Source: Candidatus Poseidoniaceae archaeon (GTDB lineage: Archaea; Thermoplasmatota; Poseidoniia; Poseidoniales; Poseidoniaceae). Taken from it: a DNA stretch of 64,000 bases. The notes below the pieces were generated by a model. The model ran no database searches. It saw nothing but the letters and a program-made list of their open reading frames with translations, and was not told where the DNA came from. The stretch spans positions 26,464-90,463 of the forward strand of contig CALKGM010000006.1 of NCBI GenBank assembly GCA_938084675.1. The letters run 5' to 3'. Position 1 is the stretch's first letter. Each line of letters starts with the position of its first letter. Made by a program: the position numbers and the translations under genes. This document shows positions 1-9,391 of this stretch, in pieces.

Positions 1-3000
1 GCCCTCCTTGACCTCATCGGACACTGTATCGTTGCACTTCGGCGTGAACAAGACCCGCGGGTCTTATTGCGTGATGCCTATGGTCTTTCCAAGGAAGTAG
101 CCAGCGCTATTGCTCGTCATCTTGAAGAGCATTCAATCGACTCGTTCCAAGTGCCGGACCCTGATCGAATTCTCGTGGAGCAGGTTATCACTGGAGCCCA
201 CCCCACCTACATGATTACCACTTGCCGTGGCCGCGGGTTCAATACAGCACTTGGATATTTTATGGCCGGATTGGCTGAAGCAAACAACATTTCAGTTATT
301 GAGATGTCCTTTGATGAAAACGGACTGCTGCTCCGAACCTCTCAGGAAGTCGACCCCGGTGAGATGTATACTGCATTCCGAAACAACAACCACATTGAAG
401 TCATTGAACGGTACATCATCAATACTCAAATATTTGCAAAGAGGTTTAGAGAGGTTTCAGGACGGTCGTTGATCATTCCAAAACGAATGGGAGCAGAGGA
501 AATCAGTCCGCAACAATTCCAACAGAGAGCCGAAGCCTTACTCAACAAACATCGGACAACAGATGGTAGTCTGTTAATGCGTGAGGCAAAGAACGAAATC
601 ATGTTTGGCGATATTGACATGATTGGCCTTGAGGCCTTTTTACAAGCCTGTATGAACGGTGATGCTCGGATTGTCCACACCAAGGTTGTCGTTCCTTCTC
701 GATTGGGTATGTCGCTCTTCATGTCGGCCTTTGAAGACTTGATGTCAATGAAAACAAGGGCGTTTTTGGTCAAAGATATCGACCCAGCCATCCTTCAACG
801 CTTACTGGGAACCCGTTCCTTAGCAACGGAGTTAACGGCCGAGCAATTGACCGAGTTTTATGCTAATAAGGCGCCCGTTCCGACGAATTCAAAGGAACTG
901 TTCCGCCTTATGAGTCACGGTGGCGGCCTTGACCGAGGATTTCAGAACCCACTTTACAAAGAGAAACTTGCTAACATCGCGAATTCAACCATTGCCGGAT
1001 GGGTTGAAGAACTGATACAGTCCGGTGAAATTACGAAAGTAGACGGTACAGGTCAAGAAGAACTTGATGGAAAATGGTTCTCTCCATACATGGCAGAAAT
1101 TCACGGTACACTCGGATGCTTGGCTGTTAATGGGGGCAAGGAAGTAGAAGACCTGCGAGAACTTCATACGCGTGGAATTACCTACAAAACTGCAACCGAA
1201 TTTGATGGTACTACACCAACGGTGTGGGAGGAACAAATCCTAAGCGATCCTCAAGAAGCCATGCGCGTAAAAATCATTGAAATGTTAGGTTCTGAAGGGC
1301 CGAAGACTTCCGATGAACTTGACCTCCGTCTCCCCTTCCCCCTTGCCCTCATTGAGCGAGTTTTACACAACCTTGAAACTCGCAATGTAATTTCAGTTGG
1401 CTTCTTCCGTCAAACTGACGATGCTGAATACATTCTCAAAGTCGATGAGCATCGTTTGACCGGCGGTAAAGAAGAAGTTGTTGAATACCGATGGATTCAG
1501 AATATGGTGCTTGAAAAGTCATTCAAACAATATGACGATGGATTCTCTGCATTCAATGAACATGTTCTCTTCCAGAAACAGCAAGAACTTCTTTACCGAA
1601 TTAATGAATTTAAATTCAGTGACTGGAAAGATGTACAATTGGATTCGGACGTGATCATGGGACGATTGCTCCACAATCGGATTGGATACACTACAAAGCG
1701 CAACATTGGCGTCCTCCTCGGGCTGAAACCAGAGCCGTGGATTGGGCCTATGGAAGATGAAATTCTGAGTAAAATCCCACCTGGGGAAAATGTAACTCGC
1801 CAAGAGATCATGGCCAATTATCCAAAAGGTGATGAACACAAAGCGTTACAACGTGACCTCAAGAATGCTCTTTCAAATCTTGAACGACAAATGCTCGTTG
1901 TCAAACAATTTGAAGAGGTCTCCGGTAGAAGGCGTCGTCTCTCTTTATTCCACAGGGTTCACGGTGTTTACGAACCATTGAGTTTTGAGGATGCATTGGA
2001 AGAAATCATTCGACGAATGGGTCCTGTGAAAGCGAACACGCTCCGCTTCTATGTGTCCCGAAGTTACGAAGACCTTACCATTGCTTTGATGAACCTTGAG
2101 AAAGAAGGGCGAATATCCAAGATCGTTGCTTTGGTACCCGAACCAGAAGCCTTCTTTTGTGCACCCGATGAAGTGGAATTACTCCTTCGCCCAAGAAGAG
2201 AAGACCGAACCGTTCGTATTCTCACCCAATCCGACCCGTATGTCTCTCGGTTTATTTGGGAAGTTCGAAGCGTTCTGGACCGTGGATGGTATCTTCCAAT
2301 CTTCAAGGGAGTTGACCCCATCGGTAAGGTTCTCATGTTCAAGGTAAACGATTATCTCGAAATAAAAGACCTCCATGTTCCAACAGCGTACTTGGATGAG
2401 TTTTGCCGTGCATTCGAAATTCTCCTCGACAACCACGCTGCCCAACTCGTGGATGTAGCGGTATTGTCAAACTTCAACAGCGAGCCCATTACTGCTCTTG
2501 ATGAAACAACTCGAAGCGCATTGGAATCGATTGGCTTCAAGGTGACTGGGGAACGAATGATTCGGGGTGCTATCGTTGATCCGCAACCACGAGAAATTGC
2601 AGAGCGAGCATTGTTCCATAAACACCACCTTCATCAAGCGACCCGTCATGAAAACGAAATTCTTGCACTAAAGAAAGTCACAGAGATTCGTGATGACTTT
2701 GCACTCCGTGGACGTTGTGAATTGTACCGTGTGAATCTCAAGAGCATGGCGAGTGCCCACCGACTTCATCAAGGAATCAATCTCCGAGGGCATCAAGTGT
2801 GGGCATCATACGAACATTTCCAAGACATCCTCGCAATTCGTAACGAGCCAGCAGATGATGAGTTATGGGATGTTGTAGAATTCTTCAGTACCAATTCAGA
2901 CCCGAACCTGTTCAAAGAACGTCACGCACTCAGTCAAGCTGAATTTAGAAAGTTAGTCCAACCACTGATTCGCAGCGGTCACATCGTCCAAGACTTCCGC

Positions 3001-3543
3001 GGGGGCTTTAGAACCGTTCAACTCAGGCCGAATGTTGACCGAGTTGAGCTACGTCGAGAATTTATTCGTAAACTGGTTGAACAATATCCAGTCATTACCT
3101 TGAGGCAACTTACTCAACTTGCGGGTACATCATTCAAACCCGAGGAACTCAAGGCCGTGTTGAACGTCTTTGAGGAAGATGAAACACTCATCAAAGGGTT
3201 CCTGATAGAAGATTTCCACCAAGTGTGTTGGGGTAGAAAGGAATTGTTAGAGGAGGCTCGCTCGATTCCCTCAATACGTGACTTTGTCCTACCGCCCTCC
3301 GACCCGATAGCACCGTACTTTGCAGATATTATGAAGGAACGATTTGGCTTTGGCTCTGCATATTTGGTGTTTAGAAATGCTGAGCCAGTGGCCGCTTTCA
3401 AAGCGAATACTCGCAACAAAATTATTGATGTCAAGGATTACGAAGGTTCAGAAAAAGCATGGCGTATCGTCAAAGAATTCGCTTGGGAGCATCAAATGCC
3501 GCTGCAAACCGACTTGAGAATTGGTGGCAAAAAGTTGCAATGA
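1..3543 (+). CDS. lhr: Lhr-family helicase, C-terminal part (5' truncated by window edge)
   Basis: The frame is open from base 1, so the gene starts upstream and the TTG at 67 is not a credible start. About 1,180 codons are visible. The RecA-like helicase domains are not in view. The first 270 or so codons match the region that follows them in Lhr proteins: the segment around bases 205-330 corresponds to the conserved FGR...NEAL block and the DxxGxLLR strand, and the block around 436-480 (KRFREVSGRSLI) to the RFRHVA-RSL motif, followed by the LLREA...D-DxxG segment. The remaining ~850 codons contain several winged-helix-like stretches, as in the long Lhr of bacteria with its extra C-terminal domain. 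Lhr enzymes are 3'-5' DNA/RNA translocases linked to repair. The assignment rests on remembered family motifs. The stop is TGA at 3541. Confidence 0.82.
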   Translation, partial: ALLDLIGHCIVALRREQDPRVLLRDAYGLSKEVASAIARHLEEHSIDSFQVPDPDRILVEQVITGAHPTYMITTCRGRGFNTALGYFMAGLAEANNISVIEMSFDENGLLLRTSQEVDPGEMYTAFRNNNHIEVIERYIINTQIFAKRFREVSGRSLIIPKRMGAEEISPQQFQQRAEALLNKHRTTDGSLLMREAKNEIMFGDIDMIGLEAFLQACMNGDARIVHTKVVVPSRLGMSLFMSAFEDLMSMKTRAFLVKDIDPAILQRLLGTRSLATELTAEQLTEFYANKAPVPTNSKELFRLMSHGGGLDRGFQNPLYKEKLANIANSTIAGWVEELIQSGEITKVDGTGQEELDGKWFSPYMAEIHGTLGCLAVNGGKEVEDLRELHTRGITYKTATEFDGTTPTVWEEQILSDPQEAMRVKIIEMLGSEGPKTSDELDLRLPFPLALIERVLHNLETRNVISVGFFRQTDDAEYILKVDEHRLTGGKEEVVEYRWIQNMVLEKSFKQYDDGFSAFNEHVLFQKQQELLYRINEFKFSDWKDVQLDSDVIMGRLLHNRIGYTTKRNIGVLLGLKPEPWIGPMEDEILSKIPPGENVTRQEIMANYPKGDEHKALQRDLKNALSNLERQMLVVKQFEEVSGRRRRLSLFHRVHGVYEPLSFEDALEEIIRRMGPVKANTLRFYVSRSYEDLTIALMNLEKEGRISKIVALVPEPEAFFCAPDEVELLLRPRREDRTVRILTQSDPYVSRFIWEVRSVLDRGWYLPIFKGVDPIGKVLMFKVNDYLEIKDLHVPTAYLDEFCRAFEILLDNHAAQLVDVAVLSNFNSEPITALDETTRSALESIGFKVTGERMIRGAIVDPQPREIAERALFHKHHLHQATRHENEILALKKVTEIRDDFALRGRCELYRVNLKSMASAHRLHQGINLRGHQVWASYEHFQDILAIRNEPADDELWDVVEFFSTNSDPNLFKERHALSQAEFRKLVQPLIRSGHIVQDFRGGFRTVQLRPNVDRVELRREFIRKLVEQYPVITLRQLTQLAGTSFKPEELKAVLNVFEEDETLIKGFLIEDFHQVCWGRKELLEEARSIPSIRDFVLPPSDPIAPYFADIMKERFGFGSAYLVFRNAEPVAAFKANTRNKIIDVKDYEGSEKAWRIVKEFAWEHQMPLQTDLRIGGKKLQ

Positions 3544-3588
3544 TGCGAGCAGCTTGAATCGTAGAATTCATTGTCCCTTCAGCGATGT

Positions 3589-3624
3589 GTTACCTTTTTT
3601 GTCAAAACAGCATACCAATTTTTT
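3589..3624 (+). terminator. Two T-rich tracts after the helicase gene
   Basis: Two runs of six T (3595-3600 and 3619-3624) lie in the 109-base gap between the helicase stop and the next start. Archaeal transcription often ends at T-runs without a hairpin, so this may be an intrinsic terminator. I see no other feature in the gap. Confidence 0.4.
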
Positions 3625-3652
3625 GATAAGGGATGAATGTATCAAACAGTTC

Positions 3653-6600
3653 ATGAAGAAGTCTCTTGCACTTGTCATATTGTTCCTCGCCAGTCTGGTA
3701 ACTCCCATGGTAGGGACCTCACAATCGGAAACACCAGCGTCCATGGAAGTGTTGCATACAGTGGTTAACCCTGCGAACAACAACACATACCACCTTCTCT
3801 CCGCTGCATCTTGGGAGGATTCTGCTTCCTACGCCCAGTCATTGGGGGGCTTCTTGACGACGGTTGATGATGAAGCAGAAAACACGTGGCTGTTTGACAC
3901 TTTTGCTTCATGGGGCAATCAATCTCGACACTTGTGGACGGGCCTTTCTGATTCCAGCGACGAAGGAAATTACCGCTGGCACGACGGAACACCGTTCCTC
4001 TACCGAGATTGGGGCGATTCACAACCTTCAGCTGGCGGCGACGAAGATTACGTTCACATCGCAAGCACAAACATGGGAAACATCATGCCAGGCACATGGA
4101 ATGACTTAGAAAACGATCCACAATATTTCCCAGTGTATGGCGTTGTTGAAATCGGTCCTGGTGCGGATTTCTCGTTGAGATTCAATGGAGATGGGGATCA
4201 TGTCGTTGTGAACCATGATGAGGGAATGGATTTTTCAAATTCAACTAGTTTGTCTCTTGAAGCATGGATTTATCCCTTCACCGATGAGGGATTACAATTC
4301 ATCATGATGAAAGGCGATTACGGTTGGGGGCTTTATCTAAATGGGGATACACTTGCCTATTCATCGCAATACAGCCTATCTCAGCATCCTGTTTCAAATC
4401 AAACCATTGAGGTTAACCAGTGGAACCATGTCCGGGTTGATATTCAAGCGGATGTCGGTGGCGAATTTTTCATCAACGATGAATCGGCAGGACTTATTGA
4501 ACCGGAGAATGCCTTAATTCCACTCGGAGATTTTGGCTCGAATGATTGTTTTACATCCGGTGAAGACTGTGATGAATTTTACATCGGTCGGATGGGAGCA
4601 GGTTGCGATTGTAATTACTTTGAAGGAATGATGGACAACCTTTCAATTTCAGCAAATGGAAATGATTCGAACGATTCAATTCTTATCTCTGAATGGTCCT
4701 TCCCTGAGGGTGAAGGCAGTCAAACAACAGATGGTATGACGTCGGAGCGACAAGGCAGTATTGTTGGAGCTGATTGGGTCATGCCGGATGGAAGCATCGT
4801 CGCTCAGGCAGTTGAACTCTTCATTGGAGAAGAGTACGAGATTGAAGAGGCAAGTGCTGGCGATACTCTTCTATTCTTCACAGAGGTCGAGGAATACACT
4901 CGTTCACTCTCGTGGTTTTCTTCTTCCTTCAAATTTGATTACTTTGAAGATCCAGTGAATTATGAGGTTTACATCGGCTATGGAGCAATTCCTGATGCTT
5001 GGAACAACAACGGTTCCTTCACTGCTGATTTTGGCTGGGGGTACGAAGAATGGTCATGGCCAACCGAAGGCGTGGTATGGTTTGTACTCATTCCGGATGA
5101 TGACCTTGAGGACTTACAGATCACACTTAATGCAGATGTAGCAGACCCTCCGCCAACTTTGGATGAGATGACGGAACTTAAGCAAAGCATTGCAGTGACG
5201 AACCAAGAGATCGAATCACCTGGGAATTTCGATGATATTGGTATGAATTACTACTACATCAATGTCACAGAGCCACTTGCAGATTTGCGCGTACGAACCT
5301 ACGGCGGTCGTGGAAATGTTGATCTGGGAATGTCGTACTACAGCCCTCCTCAACCTGATTATTTCTGGATATGGGAGGATGATTTTTCCGAGCCATCCGA
5401 TGATGAAAAACCCGGTTCCACCTCGGTTGAACTAAGGGAGACATGGTCAACAGAACCAGGAAATGATGAAGAAGTTCATCTTTTTGATGTTGAACCTGGA
5501 CTGTATTACATTACTGCTTACACAACTCGTATGGCTAGAGGGTACACCATTGTTGCAGACTTTGTATATCCTCCCGAAAATGTAGACCCTGAAGATGCTA
5601 TCACCTTGACACCTGGAATTGAGTACGGTTTGCTAAGTGGATACGATGGACTCTCTCAGTATTTCAAGGTCGACGTTCCCCAGGGGACAGAACGACTCAT
5701 CGTAGATTTGTCTGACGGTGATGGTGAAGCTGGACTCTATATGCGTCTGGACCAAGCCCCGACATCTTCAACCTATGATTACCATTCAACAAGCGAAGGT
5801 GCTGGTGACCGAATTGCGTTTAATGACCCTACTCCAGGTACTTGGTACATTCTTCTTAATTCCGAATCTGCATTTACCGGTGTGAACATTCTCGCAGAAT
5901 TCGCAGACCGGTATGTCTGGGATTATGACGGAACGCCTATTCAAATTTTCAATGACGAACCGTTGGATGGAATCAGCATCCCCAAGGGGCAATCGATTGA
6001 TTTGTATGCGATTATTGAAGAGCCAGGAGGCGTATTTGTTGTTGAAACCTATGGTGGTAGCGGAGATGTGCAAGTTGTGATCAATGGGGTTCAATATGAG
6101 ATAATTTTCGGTGGTGGAGAAGGTCGCCCAGGTGACGACTTTGGACTAGAAACTGAGACCGAAGAAGTCACGCTTAGGAGCGGCAAGTCCGGTACGAATC
6201 ACATGGTTACTTTGTACTTCCCAATGAACGGCAGAATGGATGTTGAGCTCATTGGAATTAGCGACGCAGAAGAAGTATCCATCGTTGCCTTCTGGGACGA
6301 ATCTGATTTCCCGGTTGAGCCCGTAGACCCTGTTGACCCTTCGAAACCTGTAAAGGCCACTTCATGTGTAGATCGAGCCAAAGAAGACTTTGCCTCATCA
6401 GACGAAGACGGCTCAGGGGTACTTGAACCGGATGAGATTGGAATGGGAGACGATGACATGATCACCTCGGTAGGCCCAAGAATTTTGATGATTTATGATG
6501 CAAATGGAGATGGAGAAGTTGAGTACCGTGAATATCTTCAGGTAATGTGTTCTTGCGATAATGAAATGATGGTCCTTTACGACGAGATGTCTCAATTTGG

Positions 6601-7273
6601 CGGGAAGGTCTCCATAGAAGATCTTGAAAATCAAGAGACCCAAAACGAGTACAATTTCACATCGGTAGATGCAAATAAAGATGGATTCATCGACCCTGAT
6701 GAACTTGAAATCCTCATAGTATTGTGTGAAACGACATTTACCGCCTTTGACAAAGATGGAGATGGCGTCCCCGATGAAGAAGATGCTTTCCCTGAGGACC
6801 CTGATGAATCGGTTGATACGGACGGTGACGGAGTGGGTGATAATGCAGACTTAGCCCCTAGCGTCGCCAACGATGTGATTTATTCTTCAGCCGCATTGAT
6901 CCTCGTAATTCTCGCAGGATTGCTCTTCGCCTTCATGAGGAATAATCGTGACCAAACAAGCACCAAGGATTGGGGAGATGAACAACGGATGGATGCCGCT
7001 ATCTTTGACATGAACCAGGGAGTGAATCCTTCCTTCGTAGATTCAGCAAGCGAACAGCATGATTCGGTACCTCCAATGACGCTTTCCGGAAGTTCGGGTT
7101 CCCCCGAGGTTCCGTCTGCACTTGACCTTCCAATGGATTCCTTCGTTGATGCACCGGATGCTACCCTCATGGGTATGGTACTCGACGGGCAAGAAACGAT
7201 TGAGTATCCTTCTGGTAGTGGTGTTCTATGGATTCGTGATGAACCTGAGCATGCATGGCAGCAAAAGTCGTGA
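3653..7273 (+). CDS. Secreted, membrane-anchored multidomain surface protein (C-type lectin, LamG, PPC-like, EF-hand, TSP3)
   Basis: A protein of 1,206 residues. The ATG at 3653 is preferred because it places a clean signal peptide at the N-terminus (MKKS, then a hydrophobic core to residue ~20); the frame is open further upstream. Domains in order: a C-type-lectin-like domain (~30-160, with WTGLSD, W-HDGTPF and W-ND-LEN signatures); a LamG/concanavalin-like domain (~160-300); acidic regions resembling pre-peptidase C-terminal beta domains (~420-880); EF-hand-like calcium loops near 917 (DEDGSGVLEPDE), 949 (DANGDGEVEYRE) and 1005 (DANKDGFIDPDE); thrombospondin type-3-like DxDGDGxxD repeats near 1033 and 1055; one membrane helix (~1075-1097); and a ~110-residue cytoplasmic tail. 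It has no PGF-type sorting signal. A role in adhesion or polysaccharide binding at the cell surface is inferred. It ends eight bases from the convergent oxidoreductase gene. Confidence 0.85.
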   Translation: MKKSLALVILFLASLVTPMVGTSQSETPASMEVLHTVVNPANNNTYHLLSAASWEDSASYAQSLGGFLTTVDDEAENTWLFDTFASWGNQSRHLWTGLSDSSDEGNYRWHDGTPFLYRDWGDSQPSAGGDEDYVHIASTNMGNIMPGTWNDLENDPQYFPVYGVVEIGPGADFSLRFNGDGDHVVVNHDEGMDFSNSTSLSLEAWIYPFTDEGLQFIMMKGDYGWGLYLNGDTLAYSSQYSLSQHPVSNQTIEVNQWNHVRVDIQADVGGEFFINDESAGLIEPENALIPLGDFGSNDCFTSGEDCDEFYIGRMGAGCDCNYFEGMMDNLSISANGNDSNDSILISEWSFPEGEGSQTTDGMTSERQGSIVGADWVMPDGSIVAQAVELFIGEEYEIEEASAGDTLLFFTEVEEYTRSLSWFSSSFKFDYFEDPVNYEVYIGYGAIPDAWNNNGSFTADFGWGYEEWSWPTEGVVWFVLIPDDDLEDLQITLNADVADPPPTLDEMTELKQSIAVTNQEIESPGNFDDIGMNYYYINVTEPLADLRVRTYGGRGNVDLGMSYYSPPQPDYFWIWEDDFSEPSDDEKPGSTSVELRETWSTEPGNDEEVHLFDVEPGLYYITAYTTRMARGYTIVADFVYPPENVDPEDAITLTPGIEYGLLSGYDGLSQYFKVDVPQGTERLIVDLSDGDGEAGLYMRLDQAPTSSTYDYHSTSEGAGDRIAFNDPTPGTWYILLNSESAFTGVNILAEFADRYVWDYDGTPIQIFNDEPLDGISIPKGQSIDLYAIIEEPGGVFVVETYGGSGDVQVVINGVQYEIIFGGGEGRPGDDFGLETETEEVTLRSGKSGTNHMVTLYFPMNGRMDVELIGISDAEEVSIVAFWDESDFPVEPVDPVDPSKPVKATSCVDRAKEDFASSDEDGSGVLEPDEIGMGDDDMITSVGPRILMIYDANGDGEVEYREYLQVMCSCDNEMMVLYDEMSQFGGKVSIEDLENQETQNEYNFTSVDANKDGFIDPDELEILIVLCETTFTAFDKDGDGVPDEEDAFPEDPDESVDTDGDGVGDNADLAPSVANDVIYSSAALILVILAGLLFAFMRNNRDQTSTKDWGDEQRMDAAIFDMNQGVNPSFVDSASEQHDSVPPMTLSGSSGSPEVPSALDLPMDSFVDAPDATLMGMVLDGQETIEYPSGSGVLWIRDEPEHAWQQKS

Positions 7274-7281
7274 ACTACCAT

Positions 7282-8376
7282 TCACGGAAGGACAAATCCA
7301 TCCCACCTCGACATGTAGGTCACGAAGGTATCGCTAAGTCCTGCCTTTTTCAGGTGTTCAACAGAAAATGGAGGCTTCTTTGGAGATGAATTATCTTCCT
7401 CTAGTTGGCGTGGCCAATCATAATGGGCGATTCCCGCTCTTCCAACTCCGACCAAATCTGCCCCTTCTTCAAAAGCAAACCTCACATCCTCGCTATCCCA
7501 AATTTTACCGGTGGTGATGATGGGTATTCGTCCTTTTAGGTGTTGGCTGAACCACTTTGTGAGTGACATTTCTTGTCCGTTTTGGTCGGTTTTCATTTGG
7601 TATACATCCCAACAAGAAACGTGAATAAAATCCAGACCCCACTCTACACACCATTGAGCAATCTGAAGGGTTTCATGCAGTTCAATACCTAAATCCCGTA
7701 TGGTGGGAGAAAGTCGCACGCCCACGAGAAAATTCTCAGAGGTTCGAGCACGAACATTTTGGATGATGTGTTTCAACAACATTGAGCGGCCAAGAAGGTC
7801 TCCCCCCCACTGGTCCTTTCTTCGGTTTGTTTTCATTCCCAGAAATTGAGAGATAAGATAACTGTGCGCACCATGCAATTCGATACCACTAAATCCAGCT
7901 TCTTCACAACGGACAGCAGCATCACCAAATGAAATGATAATGGATTCAATTTCTGCATGTGTGAGTTCCCTGGACGTCACCCCTTTCATGCTTGAATCGG
8001 TATTTTCAGAGGCTGAGACAGGCTGAACTCCTGTAAGTTCAATCGGTGCTCTCATTCCCCCATGAAACAGTTGTGCTAAGCTCACTGCGCCATGCAATGA
8101 CAATTCCGATGCGAGGCGAGTAAGACCTGGCAACTGATGGTCAGACCATACCCCAAGTTCACCCTCCCAACCACGGCCGTGTTCGGTGACATTGGCCGCC
8201 GCCGTAGTAACGATTCCAAAACCACCTTTGCTGCGAAGGGTGAGCCAATGATGTTCCTCGTTCGATAGAACACCATCCTCATGGCTCTGTTTATTTGTTA
8301 GAGCAGCAAGAACGGTCCGGTTTCGAACGGTCAATCCTGTTCGGGGAAATGTAAACTCAGACAGTACATCGTTCAT
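7282..8376 (-). CDS. NADH:flavin oxidoreductase, Old Yellow Enzyme family
   Basis: A 364-residue FMN-binding TIM-barrel enzyme, predicted to reduce activated C=C bonds with NAD(P)H; the true substrate is unknown. The order of motifs fits short OYE proteins: an N-terminal LTNKQSHEDGVLS strand, AQLFHGGMRA, the active-site segment IELHGAHSYLISQFL, the NRR-DQWGG motif, and a phosphate-binding GVGRAGIAHYDWP near the C-terminus. There is no C-terminal NADH:flavin/FeS extension, so it is not a 2,4-dienoyl-CoA reductase-type fusion. An ATG at 8376 preceded by a GGTGAT motif is preferred; a TTG at 8394 would overlap the upstream stop. It is probably cotranscribed with the archaeosortase-like gene, whose stop lies about 15 bases before this start. 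Confidence 0.85.
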   Translation of the reverse strand: MNDVLSEFTFPRTGLTVRNRTVLAALTNKQSHEDGVLSNEEHHWLTLRSKGGFGIVTTAAANVTEHGRGWEGELGVWSDHQLPGLTRLASELSLHGAVSLAQLFHGGMRAPIELTGVQPVSASENTDSSMKGVTSRELTHAEIESIIISFGDAAVRCEEAGFSGIELHGAHSYLISQFLGMKTNRRKDQWGGDLLGRSMLLKHIIQNVRARTSENFLVGVRLSPTIRDLGIELHETLQIAQWCVEWGLDFIHVSCWDVYQMKTDQNGQEMSLTKWFSQHLKGRIPIITTGKIWDSEDVRFAFEEGADLVGVGRAGIAHYDWPRQLEEDNSSPKKPPFSVEHLKKAGLSDTFVTYMSRWDGFVLP

Positions 8377-8390
8377 TGCATCACCGTGCG

Positions 8391-9305
8391 TCAACTGTCC
8401 TGCTTGGTTCGTGGTTTTGAACGGTTAAAGGGTTCAGTAAGGGCGAGAATATTTCTGTGCATGCTCGGGAGGATCTCAAACATAATGAGCGCCATGAGGA
8501 ACATAGCGAATAGACTCACAATTCGGGCAATATAGGTGTGACCGAACTCAAATACGGAGATGCCCCAAAGGTCCCATTGAGTGTATGTCATGTGCATCCA
8601 AATGAGCCCAGCGTTTCGAAATACATTGAGAAGGTGAATGAGGGGGACAATGAGGAGCAGGGCCCGAACACGTTGTTTCCAATGGAGGTTGAGTACCGAT
8701 ATTGCTCCAATAAAGAGAACCATCGACTGCAATGCAGTACATGCGAGGACGAAGTTGATTCCGATTAATCCTCCATCTGCAAGCATCAATTCAGATTGGA
8801 ACGCGTATTCTCCGGTGAAATCTGTGGAAAACCAACGGTTTCCATCCCACTCTTCCCAAGATACTCGTCCACTCGGTGCATTGACCCAAGTGGTTCCAAT
8901 TTCAATCTCCTGACCACCAGCGAATCCGAGGAACCATGCAGATTGCGTCGCCACAAACAGAATCGCAAGAACGCTGAGATAGGGGACATAGGCAATGAGG
9001 AGGTACGGCCCTCCTGCAAAAGCAACGGTTCCTCTAGCCCAATCCAAGGCTTCTCGTTGTGGCTTGGTGCAGTTCTGCTCCCAAAGTGCAATTCCAATAC
9101 ATAGGGGGAGGGTGAGGGCACACATCACGGTTAATACCATGTCATTGTGGTCAAAATATGACCAAGATTGGTTGAAAAAGAACATTCCAACTGCAATCCA
9201 GCCAAATTGTGCAAGTCGAACTCTCTGTTTCTTTCGAAAGAACCACGAGATGGCCAGGGCAAGCATCCCTGTGGCCCCAACCAATGTCGCAGTGGATGGT
9301 TCCAT
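8391..9305 (-). CDS. Archaeosortase/exosortase-family transpeptidase-like membrane protein
   Basis: About 304 residues with roughly seven to eight hydrophobic helices. The three catalytic-type residues of the exosortase/archaeosortase family can be placed: Cys189 in ACTALQS, Arg230 in LLNVFRNAG, and the basic position in FEFGHTYIAR (His256, Arg261). This order and spacing are those of ArtA-type archaeosortases, which process C-terminal PGF-CTERM signals of surface proteins and exchange them for lipid. A ~60-residue soluble loop, rich in Trp and acidic residues, precedes the catalytic Cys and would face outside. The start is ATG 9305 or GTG 9311. No PGF-CTERM substrate is visible in this window. 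It lies upstream of the OYE-like gene on the same strand. Confidence 0.72.
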   Translation of the reverse strand: MEPSTATLVGATGMLALAISWFFRKKQRVRLAQFGWIAVGMFFFNQSWSYFDHNDMVLTVMCALTLPLCIGIALWEQNCTKPQREALDWARGTVAFAGGPYLLIAYVPYLSVLAILFVATQSAWFLGFAGGQEIEIGTTWVNAPSGRVSWEEWDGNRWFSTDFTGEYAFQSELMLADGGLIGINFVLACTALQSMVLFIGAISVLNLHWKQRVRALLLIVPLIHLLNVFRNAGLIWMHMTYTQWDLWGISVFEFGHTYIARIVSLFAMFLMALIMFEILPSMHRNILALTEPFNRSKPRTKQDS

Positions 9306-9391
9306 CAGCACATGTTATCCCAAGGGGAGGTTTCCTATGAAGGTCACCAAGAATTGGTAAAGGCAATGAGGCTTCGTGATGTGGAAGGGTT

